A DNA stretch of 64,000 nt, taken from the NCBI RefSeq assembly GCF_900110575.1, contig NZ_FOEF01000002.1, positions 186,001 to 250,000 on the forward strand, written 5' to 3'. A program made the position numbers and the translations under genes. Every line of letters begins with the position of its first letter. Position 1 is the stretch's first letter. Below, piece after piece: positions 1-12,000 of the stretch. Source of the DNA: Amycolatopsis saalfeldensis. GTDB taxonomy: Bacteria > Actinomycetota > Actinomycetes > Mycobacteriales > Pseudonocardiaceae. A model generated the notes under the pieces. That model made no database searches. It worked only from the letters and a program-made list of their open reading frames with translations, and was not told where the DNA came from.

Positions 1-3000
1 AGCCTCGCGGGGGAGCGGTTCGATACCACGGCCTGGCCGCCCGAAGGGGCGACACCGGTCGACCTCGGCGGGGCCTACGACTGGTTCGCCGAGGGCGGTT
101 TCGAGTACGGCCCGGCGTTCCAAGGGGTGCGCGCGGTGTGGCGCCTCGGCGAGGACGTCTTCGCCGAAGTCGAGCTGCCGGACCACATCGGGGACGCCGA
201 GGCGTTCGGCCTGCACCCGGCGTTGCTCGACTCGGCGCTTCAGGCCGCCGCCCTCGCCGAGCGCGGTGAAGACGGCCGCAGCGGCATGCCGTTCTCGTGG
301 GAGGGCGTTTCACTGCACGCCTCTGGTGCGGCCTCGGCGCGGGTCCGGCTGCGGCCCGCCGGCGAGGACGCGGTCTCACTGACCGTGGTGGACGCCACCG
401 GCGAGCCGATCGCTTCGGTCGATTCACTGGTCTTCCGGGGCATCCCGCAGGAGCAGGGGGCCGACCCGCACCGCGACTCGCTCTTCCGGACCGGATGGGT
501 CCCGGTGCCGCCCGCCGGGGTGACCGCCGCGTCGGTGGCGCTGCTCGGCGCCGACGAGCTGGGACTCGGCGATTTCGTTGTGCCGCAGGAGGATCTGGCT
601 GCTCTCTTGAGCGGTGAGGTGCCGGACGTCGTGCTGGTCACGGTGGCCTCGGCGCCGGTCGAAGCCGTCCCCGCGGCGGTCGTCGGTGAGCTGGAACGGC
701 TACAGCAATGGCTGGCCGAAGAGCGGTTCGCCGGCTCCCGGCTCGTGTTCGTCGCGCGCGGGGTGACCACCGGCGAGAATCTCGCCGCCGCCGCGGTCTG
801 GGGCCTCGTGCGGTCCGCCCAGACCGAGCACCCGGGCCGGTTCGGCCTGATCGACCTCGACGCCGACGCGGCGTCCGCGAGCGCGTTGCCGCAGGCGGTG
901 GCCTCCGCCGAGCCGAGCCTGCGCGTCCACTGTGGAGAGGTGCTCGCCGCCCGGCTGGAGCGGCTCCCGGCACCGCCGGACACCGCCGGGTGGGACAGCG
1001 ACAGCACCGTGCTGATCACCGGCGGCACCGGCGGTCTCGGCAGCATCCTCGCCCGGCACCTGGTTTCCCGCGGCGTCCGCAAGCTCGTGCTCGCCGGGCG
1101 GCGCGGGCTGAGCGCCGAGGGCGCGCCCCAGCTCCGCGACGAGCTCACCGGGCAGGGCGCCGAAGTCACCATCGCCGCCTGCGACCTCGCCGATCGGGAC
1201 GCGCTGGCGGAATTGCTCGCCGCCCACCCCGTCACCGCGGTCGTGCACGCCGCGGGCGTCCTCGACGACGGAACCGTCGCTTCCCTGACGCCGCACCAGG
1301 TCGAGACGGTGCTGCGGCCCAAGGTGGACGCGGCCTGGAACCTGCACGAACTGGCGGGCGAGCTCTCGGCGTTTGTCCTGTTCTCCTCGGTGGCGAGCCC
1401 GTTCGGCGCCGCCGGCCAGGGCAACTACGCGGCGGGCAACGCCTTCCTCGACGCGCTCGCGCAGCACCGCCAGGCCCTCGGCCTGCCCGGGACCTCGCTG
1501 CAGTGGGGGCCCTGGACCCAGGACGCCGGGATGACCGGCGGCCTGACCGGCGCCGACATCGAGCGCATGATCAGCTCCGGCGTGCCGCCGCTGGCCCCCG
1601 AGCAGGGTGTCGCCCTGTTCGACGCCGCGATCACGAGCCCCGAAGCCGTGGTGCTGCCGGCGAAGCTGGACCTGCCGGTGCTCGGCGCCCAAGGCGACGT
1701 CCCCGAGCTGCTGCGCGGGCTCGTGCCGGCCCGGCGCCGTCGCGCGGTGGCGGCCAGGACCGGCAGCGGCGGCGGCCTGGCCCGGCAGCTGGCCGCGCTG
1801 GCGCCCGCGGACCGGCGTGAAGTCCTGCTCGACGTCGTGCTCAGCCGGGTCGCCCTGGTGCTGGGGCACGCCGGGGCCGGCTCGATCGACGCCGCCCGGT
1901 CGTTCCAGGACCTCGGGTTCGACTCGCTCACCGCCGTCGACCTGCGCAACCGGCTCAGCGGCGCTGCCGACGTGCGGCTGCCCGCGACGCTGGTGTTCGA
2001 CTACCCCACGCCGGGCGCGCTGGCCGACTACCTGCTCGAAGAGCTGCTCGGCACGAGCGATGCCGGCGTCCCCGCCGCGGCGCTCGAGCCGGTGGACGAC
2101 GATCCCATCGCCATCGTCGGGATGGCCTGCCGTTACCCCGGCGACGTGAGTTCACCGGAAGACCTGTGGCGGCTCGTCGAGAGCGGCGGCGACGCGATTT
2201 CGGCGTTCCCGGAAAACCGCGGCTGGGACACCGCCGCGCTCTATCACCCGGATCTCGACCACTTCGGCACGTCCTACACGCGCTCGGGCGGATTCCTGCA
2301 CGACGCGGGCGCGTTCGACGCCGGCTTCTTCGGCTTGAGCCCGCGCGAAGCGCTCGCGACGGATTCACAGCAGCGGCTGCTGCTGGAGGCGTCGTGGGAG
2401 GCGATCGAACGCGCCGGGATCGACCCGATGTCCCTGCGCGGCAGCCGGACCGGCGTGTTCGCCGGAATCATGTACAGCGACTACGGCCATCTGCTGTCGG
2501 GCAAGGAGTTCGAGGGGTTCCGCGGCAACGGCAGTGCGCCGAGCGTGGCGTCCGGCCGGGTTTCCTACACCCTCGGGCTTGAAGGCCCGGCGGTCACCGT
2601 CGACACGGCTTGCTCGTCCTCGCTCGTCGCGATGCATTGGGCGGCGCAGGCGCTGCGCGGCGGGGAGTGCTCACTCGCGCTGGCCGGCGGCGCGACCGTG
2701 CTGTCCAATCCGGACGTCTTCGTGGAGTTCTCCCGCCAGCGCGGCCTGGCCGTCGATGGCCGCTGCAAGTCCTTTTCGGACGACGCGGACGGGGTCGGCT
2801 GGGCCGAGGGCGCGGGCGTGGTCGTGCTGGAGCGCCTTTCCGACGCGCAGCGCAACGGTCACGAGATTCTTGCCGTGCTCCGCGGCTCCGCGGTGAACCA
2901 GGACGGGGCGTCGAACGGCTTGACGGCGCCGAACGGCCCGTCGCAGCAGCGGGTGATCCGCCAGGCGCTGGCCGCCGCGGGTATGTCCACTTCGGACGTC

Positions 3001-6000
3001 GACGCAGTGGAGGCCCACGGCACCGGCACGACTCTGGGTGACCCGATCGAGGCGCAGGCCCTGCTGGCGACCTACGGCCAGGACCGGGAGACGCCGCTGC
3101 TGCTGGGGTCGGTGAAGTCGAACCTCGGGCACACCCAGGCCGCGGCCGGGGTGGCCGGGGTGATCAAGATGGTCATGGCGATGCGCCACGGCGTGCTGCC
3201 GAAGACCTTGCATGCCGGCTCGCGTTCGTCGCATGTGGACTGGGAGGCCGGAGCCGTCGAGCTGCTCACCGAGCGCACCCCGTGGCCGGAGACCGGTGGC
3301 CCGCGGCGTGCGGCGGTGTCGTCGTTCGGGATCAGTGGCACCAACGCCCACGTCATCCTCGAACAGGCGCCGCGCGTCGCCGAGCCCGAACGTCCGGAGC
3401 ACCCCGGTCTGGTCCCGTACCTGCTCGCCGGCAAAACGCCGGAGGCACTCGCCGCCCAGGCCGGACGGCTGGCTTCGCACCTGGAGTCGCATCCCGAGCT
3501 GGCGCCTTCGGATGTCGCCTTCTCGCTGGCCACCACGCGTTCGGCGTTCGCCCACCGGTCCGTGACGCTGACCGGCGCCGAGGCGATCGAGGGTTCGGTG
3601 CTTCCGGGCAAGGTGGCGTTCTTGTTCTCGGGTCAGGGTTCGCAGCGGCTTGGTATGGGCCGGGAGTTGTATGCGCGGTTTGCTGTGTTCGCGGAGGCGT
3701 TTGATGCTGTCGCCGAGTTGCTGGATGGTTCGGTGCTGGAGGTCATGTGGGGCGAAGATGCCTCGGTGTTGAATGAGACGGCATCAGCGCAGCCTGCGTT
3801 GTTTGCGGTTGAGGTCGCGTTGTTCCGTCTGGTGGAGTCGTGGGGTGTTCGGCCGGATTTTGTGGCGGGTCATTCGATTGGTGAGGTCGCGGCGGCGCAT
3901 GTCGCGGGGGTTCTGTCGCTTGTGGATGCTTGCACGTTGGTGTCGGCTCGCGCACGGTTGATGGGCGAGTTGCCTGCTGGTGGTGCGATGGTGGCGATTC
4001 AGGCCACTGAGGATGAAGTCCGGCCGCTGTTGAGCGGTGGTGTGTCGATCGCGGCGATCAATGGTCCGGAGTCGGTGGTGGTGTCCGGGGTCGAGGCTGA
4101 GGTCGCCGTGTTGGTGGCTGGGTTTGAGGGTCGGAAGTCGTCGCGGTTGCAGGTGAGTCATGCGTTCCATTCGCCGTTGATGGATCCGATGCTCGACGAG
4201 TTCCGCGCTGTGGTGACGGAGTTGTCGTTCGCTGCTCCGCGGATTTCGGCGGTGTCGACGGTGACCGGTCAAGCGGCTGAGTGGGGGTCGCCGGAGTATT
4301 GGGTTCGGCAGGTGCGTGAGCCGGTGCGGTTCGCTGATGGTGTCCAGATGCTGGTGGGTGAGGGGGTTACCAAGTTCGTCGAGTTGGGTCCGGATGGGGT
4401 GTTGTCGGCGATGGCTCAGCTGTCGGCGCCCGAAGGCGCGGTGGTGGTTCCGTTGCTGCGTAAGGATCGTCCGGAGGAACTCAGTGCGCTGAGCGGGTTG
4501 GCGCGGTTGCATGTTCACGGGGTCGGCGTGGATTGGGGCTCGTTGTTCCCGGGGGCGCGGCGGGTCGATCTGCCCACCTACGCCTTCCAGCGCAGCTGGT
4601 TCTGGCCGGACACCCTCCCGGAGGGCGACGCGGCCGCGTTCGGGCTCACCGCTCCCGGTCATCCGCTGCTTACCGGCTCCGTCGAACTCGCCGGCGACGA
4701 CGGGCTGCTGTTCACCAGCGTCCTGTCCGTCCGCACGCATCCGTGGCTCGCGGACCACTCGGTGCACGGCCGTGTCCTCGTGCCCGGGACCGCGTTGCTG
4801 GAGTTGGCGATCCGCGCCGGCGACGAGGTCGGCTACGGGCGGATCGAGGACCTGACCCTGGCCGCGCCGATGGTCCTGCCCGAACAGGGGGCCCTCCAGG
4901 TGCAGCTCTCGGTCGCCGCGCCCGACGATGCCGGGTTCCGCCGGGTGGCCGTCCACTCGCGGGCCGGCAGCAGCGGTCCGTGGACGCAGAACGCGGCCGG
5001 GCTCCTGGCCGAAACCGCACTGCCGGACTTCGGCTTCGACGCGACCGCCTGGCCGCCGGAAGACGCCGTCGCCGTCGACGTTTCCGATTGCTACGAACGG
5101 TTCGCCGAGGGCGGCTTCGCGTACGGCCCGATCTTCCAGGGCTTGCGGGCGGTCTGGCGCCGCGGCGAGGAGGCCTTCGCCGAGGTGAGCCTCCCCGAGG
5201 ACGACACTGCCACCGAATTCGGCCTGCACCCGGCGCTGCTCGACGCGGCGTTGCACGCGATTTCCCAGGCCGGGCTGGACATCGAGGCCGGCGCGCTGCC
5301 GTTCTCCTGGGCGGGCGTCTCCCTGCACGCCACCGGCGCGTCCTCGGTGCGGGTTCGGCTCGTGCGCACCGGCACCAACACGGTGTCGATCACGCTCACG
5401 GACACCACCGGCGGCCCGGTTGCCACCATCGAGGCACTGGCCGTCCGCGCAGTGCCCGGCGACCGGCTGGCCACCACCGCCGACGCCCTGTTCCGGCCCG
5501 GCTGGGTCACCGCGGCGGGGCCGGCCACGGTCGCCGAGTCGGTGTCGGTCCTCGGCGCCGAGACCCTCGGGCTCGAAGACGCCTTGCGGTCGGCGGGCGT
5601 GCAGGTGGGCGAGGACTCCGCGCCGGTGGTGCTGTACCCGGTGATCGGCGACCGCTCGGACCCGGCCGCGGCGGCCCATTCCGTGACCGCCGCCGTGCTC
5701 GGGCACCTCCAGCAGTGGCTGAGCGAGGACTCCCGCCTCGTCTTCGTGACCAAGGGCGCGACCACCGGCGACGATCTGGCCGGAGCCGCCGCGGCCGGGC
5801 TCGTCCGGTCGGCCCAGACCGAGAACCCCGGCCGTTTCGGCCTGGTCGACCTGGACCAGGACCCAGCCTCGATGGCAGCGCTGCCCCAGGCGCTGGCCTC
5901 GGCCGAGCCGGAGCTGGCGATCCGCGGCGGCGAGATTTTCGCCGCGCGCCTCGACCGCGCGTCCGTCGCCGAGCCGCGGCGCACCTGGGACCCCGACGGC

Positions 6001-9000
6001 CCGGTCCTGATCACCGGGGGCACGGGCGGCCTCGGCCGCGTGCTGGCGCGGCACCTGGCCGGCGAGCACGGCGTCCGGAACCTCCTGCTGGTCAGCCGCC
6101 GGGGCGGGGCGGCCGAGGGCGCGGCGGAGCTGGTCGCCGAACTCGCCACGCTGGGCGCCGACGCCCGGCTGGCCGCCTGCGACGTGTCCGATCGCGAAGC
6201 GCTCGCGGACCTGCTGGCCCGCCACCCGGTTTCGGCGGTCGTGCACACCGCCGGAGTCCTCGACGACGGGTTGATCGATTCCCTGACGCCGGAACGCCTC
6301 GACGCCGTCCTGAGGTCCAAAGTGGACGCGGCGTGGAACCTGCACGAACTCACCCGCGACAACGGGCTCACCGCGTTCGTCACCTACTCCTCGGCCGCCG
6401 CGACGTTCGGCTCCGCCGGCCAGGGCAACTACGCGGCCGGGAACGCGTTCCTCGACGCGCTGGCCCGGCATCGGCACAGTCTCGGCCTGCCCGCGGTGTC
6501 GCTGGCCTGGGGCCCGTGGACCCGCACCGGTGGAATGACCGGCGACCTCACCCAGGCCGAGCTGGACCGCATCGCGCGCTCCGGGATGCCGCCGCTGACC
6601 GTCGAGCAGGGCATGGCGCTGTTCGACGCCGGGCTGAGCGGCGAGGAAGCCGTCGTCGTGCCGGCCCGGCTCGACTTCGGCGCGCTGCGGGCCCAGGGCG
6701 AAATCCCGGAGCTGCTGCGTGGCCTGATCCGCGGCTCGACCCGCCGGACGGCCGCGGCCGGCGCGGGTTCGGCCCTCGCGCACGGCCTGGCCGGGCTCGG
6801 CGCCGAGGAGCAGGCCGAGGCTCTGCTCGACCTCGTGCGCACCCAGGTCGCGATGGTGCTCGGGCACGCCGGGGTCGCGGAGATCGATCCGGAACGGGCG
6901 TTCACCGACCTCGGCTTCGACTCGCTGACCGCGGTCGAACTGCGCAACAAGCTCAACGCCGCCACCGGGCTGCGGCTGCCGGCCACGCTGGTCTTCGACT
7001 ACCCGACGGCCGCCGCGCTGGCCGCGCACCTGCTGGACCAGCTCGTCGGCTCGGCCGCCGAGACGGCCGTGCCCCTGCGGGCCCTCCCGCCGGTCGCCGA
7101 CGATCCGATCGTGATCGTCGGCATGGGCTGCCGCTACCCGGGCGGCGTGGACTCGCCGGAAAGCCTGTGGCGGCTCGTCGCCGGCGGGGCGGACGCGATC
7201 TCGGCGTTCCCGGAAGACCGCGGCTGGGACCTCGACACCCTGTACCACGCCGATCCGGACCATCTCGGCACCTCGTACACGCGGTCGGGCGGGTTCCTGC
7301 ACGACGCGGCCGACTTCGACCCCGGTTTCTTCGGGATGAGCCCCCGTGAGGCCCTGACCACCGACTCCCAGCAGCGGCTGCTGCTGGAAACCTCGTGGGA
7401 GGCACTGGAACGCGCCGGCATCGACCCGAGGTCGCTGCGCGGCAGCCAGACCGGGGTCTTCGCCGGAATCATGTACAACGACTACAGCTCCCTGCTCGAC
7501 GGCGCGGAATTCGAGGGCTACCAGGGCAGCGGCAGCGCGGGCAGCGTCGCTTCGGGCCGGGTTTCCTACACCTTCGGCTTCGAGGGCCCCGCCGTCACCG
7601 TGGACACGGCGTGCTCGTCCTCGCTGGTCGGACTGCACCTGGCCGCGCAGGCCCTGCGGTCCGGTGAGTGCGCGCTGGCGCTCGCCGGCGGGGTCACGGT
7701 CATGTCCACCCCGGGCACATTCGTCGAGTTCTCCCGCCAGCGCGGGCTGTCCGCCGACGGCCGCTGCAAGTCCTTTTCGGACGACGCGGACGGCGTCGGC
7801 TGGTCGGAAGGCGCGGGCATGGTCGTCCTCGAGCGGCTTTCCGACGCGCGGCGCAACGGCCACGAAATCCTCGCGGTGCTCCGCGGCTCCGCGATCAACC
7901 AGGACGGGGCGTCGAACGGCTTGACGGCGCCGAACGGCCCGTCGCAGCAGCGTGTGATCCGCCAGGCGCTGGCGAGCGGCGGACTGTCCACTTCGGACGT
8001 CGATGTGGTCGAGGCCCACGGCACCGGCACCACCCTCGGCGACCCGATCGAGGCGCAGGCGGTCCTGGCCACCTACGGCCAAGACCGGGAGATCCCGCTG
8101 CTGCTGGGCTCGCTGAAGTCGAACATCGGCCACACCCAGGCCGCGGCCGGCGTCGCCGGGGTGATCAAGATGGTCATGGCCCTGCGGCACGGCGTGCTGC
8201 CGAAAACCCTGCACGCGGGGACGCCTTCGTCCAACGTGGACTGGGAGAGCGGCGACGTGACGCTGCTGGCCGAGCAGATCCCGTGGCCGGAGACCGGCCG
8301 CCCGCGCCGCGCCGGGGTCTCGGCGTTCGGCATCAGCGGCACCAACGTCCACGCCATCCTCGAACAGGCCCCGCCGGCCCCCGCGCCCGAGCCGGCCGCC
8401 GAACCGGCTGTGGTCCCGTGGGTCCTGTCGGGCAAGACCCCGGACGCCCTGCGCGCCCAGGCGGCGCGGCTGAGCGAGTCCGGCCTCGGCGAATCGTCGG
8501 CTGACGTCGGTTTCTCGCTGGCCACCAGCCGGTCGGCGTTCGATCACCGCGCGGTAGTCCTGGTGTCCCCGGACTCGAGGCAGGGTCTTGCCGCGCTGGC
8601 CGCGGGGGAGCCGGATGCTTCCGTGATCGAAGGCTCGATCCTGGCGGGCCGGACGGCGTTCCTGTTCTCCGGTCAGGGTTCGCAGCGGCTTGGTATGGGC
8701 CGGGAGTTGTATGCGCGGTTTGCTGTGTTCGCGGAGGCGTTTGATGCTGTCGCCGAGTTGCTGGATGGTTCGGTGCGGGAGGTTATGTGGGGTGAGGACG
8801 CTTCGGTGTTGAATGAGACGGCATCAGCGCAGCCTGCGTTGTTTGCGGTTGAGGTGGCGTTGTTCCGTCTGGTGGAGTCGTGGGGTGTTCGGCCTGATTT
8901 TGTGGTGGGTCATTCGATTGGTGAGGTCGCGGCGGCGCATGTCGCGGGTGTTCTGTCGCTTGTGGATGCTTGCACGTTGGTGTCGGCTCGCGCACGGTTG

Positions 9001-12000
9001 ATGGGCGAGTTGCCTGCTGGTGGTGCGATGGTGGCGATTCAGGCCACTGAGGATGAAGTCCGGCCGCTGTTGAGCGGTGGTGTGTCGATCGCGGCGATCA
9101 ATGGTCCGGAGTCGGTGGTGGTGTCGGGGGTCGAGGCTGAGGTCGCCGTGTTGGTGGCTCGGTTTGAGGGTCGTAAGTCGTCGCGGTTGAAGGTGAGTCA
9201 TGCGTTTCATTCGCCGTTGATGGATCCGATGTTGGCTGAGTTCCGCACGGTGGTGGAGGGGCTTTCGTTCAGTGTCGCGCGGATTTCGGCTGTGACCGGT
9301 AAAGCGGTGGAGTGGGAGTCCCCGGAGTATTGGGTGCGGCAGGTGCGTGAGCCGGTGCGGTTCGCCGATGGTGTCCAGACACTGGTGGATGAGGGGGTTA
9401 CCAAGTTCGTCGAGTTGGGTCCGGATGGGGTGTTGTCGGCGATGGCTCAGCTGTCGGCGCCCGAAGGCGCGGTGGTGGTTCCGTTGCTGCGTAAGGATCG
9501 TCCGGAGGAACTCAGTGCGCTGAGCGGGTTGGCGCGGCTGCATGTGCACGGGGTCGGCGTGGATTGGGGCTCGTTGTTCCCGGGGGCGCGGCGGGTCGAT
9601 CTGCCCACCTATGCCTTCCAGCGCCGGCGTTTCTGGCCGTCCGGGGCGGGAAAACCGATCGGTGACGTCCGGGCCGCCGGGCTTGGTGCGCCGGCCCACC
9701 CGTTGCTCGGCGCGGCCGTGCGGGTTGCGGGTTCGGACGCCCTGTTGTTCTCCGGCCTCCTGTCCACCCGGACGCAGCCGTGGCTGGCCGGCCACGTTGT
9801 GCTCGGCTCGGTGCTCCTGCCCGGCACGGCGCTGCTGGAGCTGGCGATCCGCGCGGGCGAGGAGGTCGGCTGCGACCGGGTCGAGGAGCTGACGCTCGCG
9901 GCCCCGCTGGTCCTGCCCGAGCAGGGCAGCGTGCAGCTGCAGGTCGCGGTCGCGGAGCCGGAGGAGTCGGGCCGGCGCGCGGTGACCGTCTACTCGCGAC
10001 ACGAGGGCGAGGAAGACGGGCCGTGGACCTGCCACGCCACCGGGGCGCTGGCCGTCGGCGAGTACCACGCGGAGCCCGGCACCGGGGTGTGGCCGCCCGC
10101 CGGGGCGGAACCGGTCGAACTGGCGGACTTCTACGAGCAGCGCGCCGCGGACGGTTTCGAGTACGGCCCGATGTTCCAAGGCCTGCGGGCGGTCTGGCGC
10201 TCAGGCGGAGAGGTGTTCGCCGAAGTGGCCCTGCCCGAAGGCTCCGGGGCCGAAGCGTTCGGCCTGCATCCGGCGTTGCTCGACGCGAGCCTGCACGCCG
10301 GTGCCTTCGACGGCCGGGCGGCCGACGACCGGCGGTCGGTGCCCTTCTCGTGGACCGACGTGTCGCTGCATGCCAAGGGCGCCAAGGAACTCCGCGTCAA
10401 ACTCGGCTGGGACGCCGAGGGCGCGATGACGATCGCCGCGACCGACCGATCGGGTGCGCCCGTGGCGTCGGTCGGCGCGCTGCGTGTCCGCGCCGTGTCC
10501 GCCGACCAGCTCAGCAGCACCGATCGTGACTCGCTGTTCGGCCTCGACTGGGTTCCGGTGCAGGCGGACGCGGCGGGCCTCGGCACCCCGATCGTGCTCG
10601 GCCCCGATTCCCTCGGGCTCGCGGACGCCCTTCAGGCCGCCGGAGCAGACGTGGAGTGCCACGCCGATCTGGCTTCGGTCGGCTCACCGGCCGGGCCGGT
10701 GCTGGTGGCACTGGCGGGCACGCCCGGCGAGGTCCCCGAGTCGGTGCACACGACGAGTGCCTGGGCCCTGGCGCTGCTGCAGGAGTGGCTCGCCCAGGAG
10801 CGGTTCGCCGGATCGCGGCTCGTTTTCGTCAGCCGGGGCGCGAACTCCGGCGAAGACGTCACCGCGGCCGCGGTACAGGGCCTCGTCCGCTCGGCCCAGT
10901 CGGAGAACCCGGGCCGGTTCGGGCTGGTCGACCTCGACGAGGAGCCGTCCGGCCTGCTGGCGGCGGCGCTGTGTGCCGAGGAACCCCAGCTCCTGGTGCG
11001 TGACGGAACACTGCTCGCGGGACGCCTCGTCCGCGTCGCCGCCGGCACGGCCGACCGCTGGGACAGCGAGGGCACCGTGCTGCTGACCGGCGGCACCGGC
11101 GGCCTCGGCGCCGTCCTCGCCCGGCATCTCGTCGCCGAACGAGGCGTACGGCACCTGCTGGTGCTGAGCCGGCGCGGCCCGGCGGCCACGGGGGCGGCCG
11201 AGCTGGCCGCGGAACTCACCGATCTCGGTGCGGACGTGCGCGTCGAGGCCTGCGACGTCTCGGATCGCGCGGCACTGGCGGACACCCTCGCGGCGATCCC
11301 CGGTGACCATCCGCTGGTGGCGGTCGTCCACACCGCCGGCGTCCTCGACGACGGGGTGATCGGCTCGCTCACGCCCGAGCGGATGGACACCGTCCTGCGG
11401 CCGAAGGTCGACGCCGGGTGGAACCTGCACGAGCTGACCCGGGACCTCCCGCTGTCGGCGTTTGTGGTGTTCTCCTCGATCGCCGGGGTGTTCGGCAGCG
11501 CCGGGCAGGGAAACTACGCCGCCGGCAACGCTTTCCTCGACGCGCTGATGCGGCGCAGGAACGCCGAAGGCCTGCCGGGGGTGTCGCTCGCGTGGGGACC
11601 GTGGGCCCGGACCGGCGGCATGACCGGCGAGCTGAGCGCCGCCGACCTGGAGCGCATGGCCCGCTCCGGCATCCCGCCGCTGCCGGCCGAACGCGGGGTC
11701 GAGCTGTTCGACGCGGCGCTCGCCGCCGGCGGGCCGCTTGTCCTCCCGGTCCGCCTCGACCTCCCGGTGCTGCGCGCCCAGGACGAGATCCCGGCCCTGC
11801 TGCGCGGCCTGATCCGGGCCGCCCGCCGTCCGGCCGGTTCGGCCACCACGGCCGGGCTCATCCGGCGCCTGTCGGGGCTCACCGAAGCCGAACGGCGGGC
11901 CGACCTGCTGGAGCTGGTCCGGACGCAGGTCGCGCTGGTGCTCGGCCACGACGGCGCCGGCGAGATCGACCCGGGCCGCGCCTTCCGCGACCTCGGCTTC

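Noticed and set aside
127..129. ATG as the start of the PKS
   Set aside because: The frame is open to base 1 and the residues before it continue the DH domain, so the gene is cut by the window edge.
3784..8547. 1587-residue open frame on the minus strand inside the PKS gene
   Set aside because: It is a shadow of GC-rich codon bias opposite the PKS; low-complexity Arg/Gly/Pro content and no domain or ribosome binding site.
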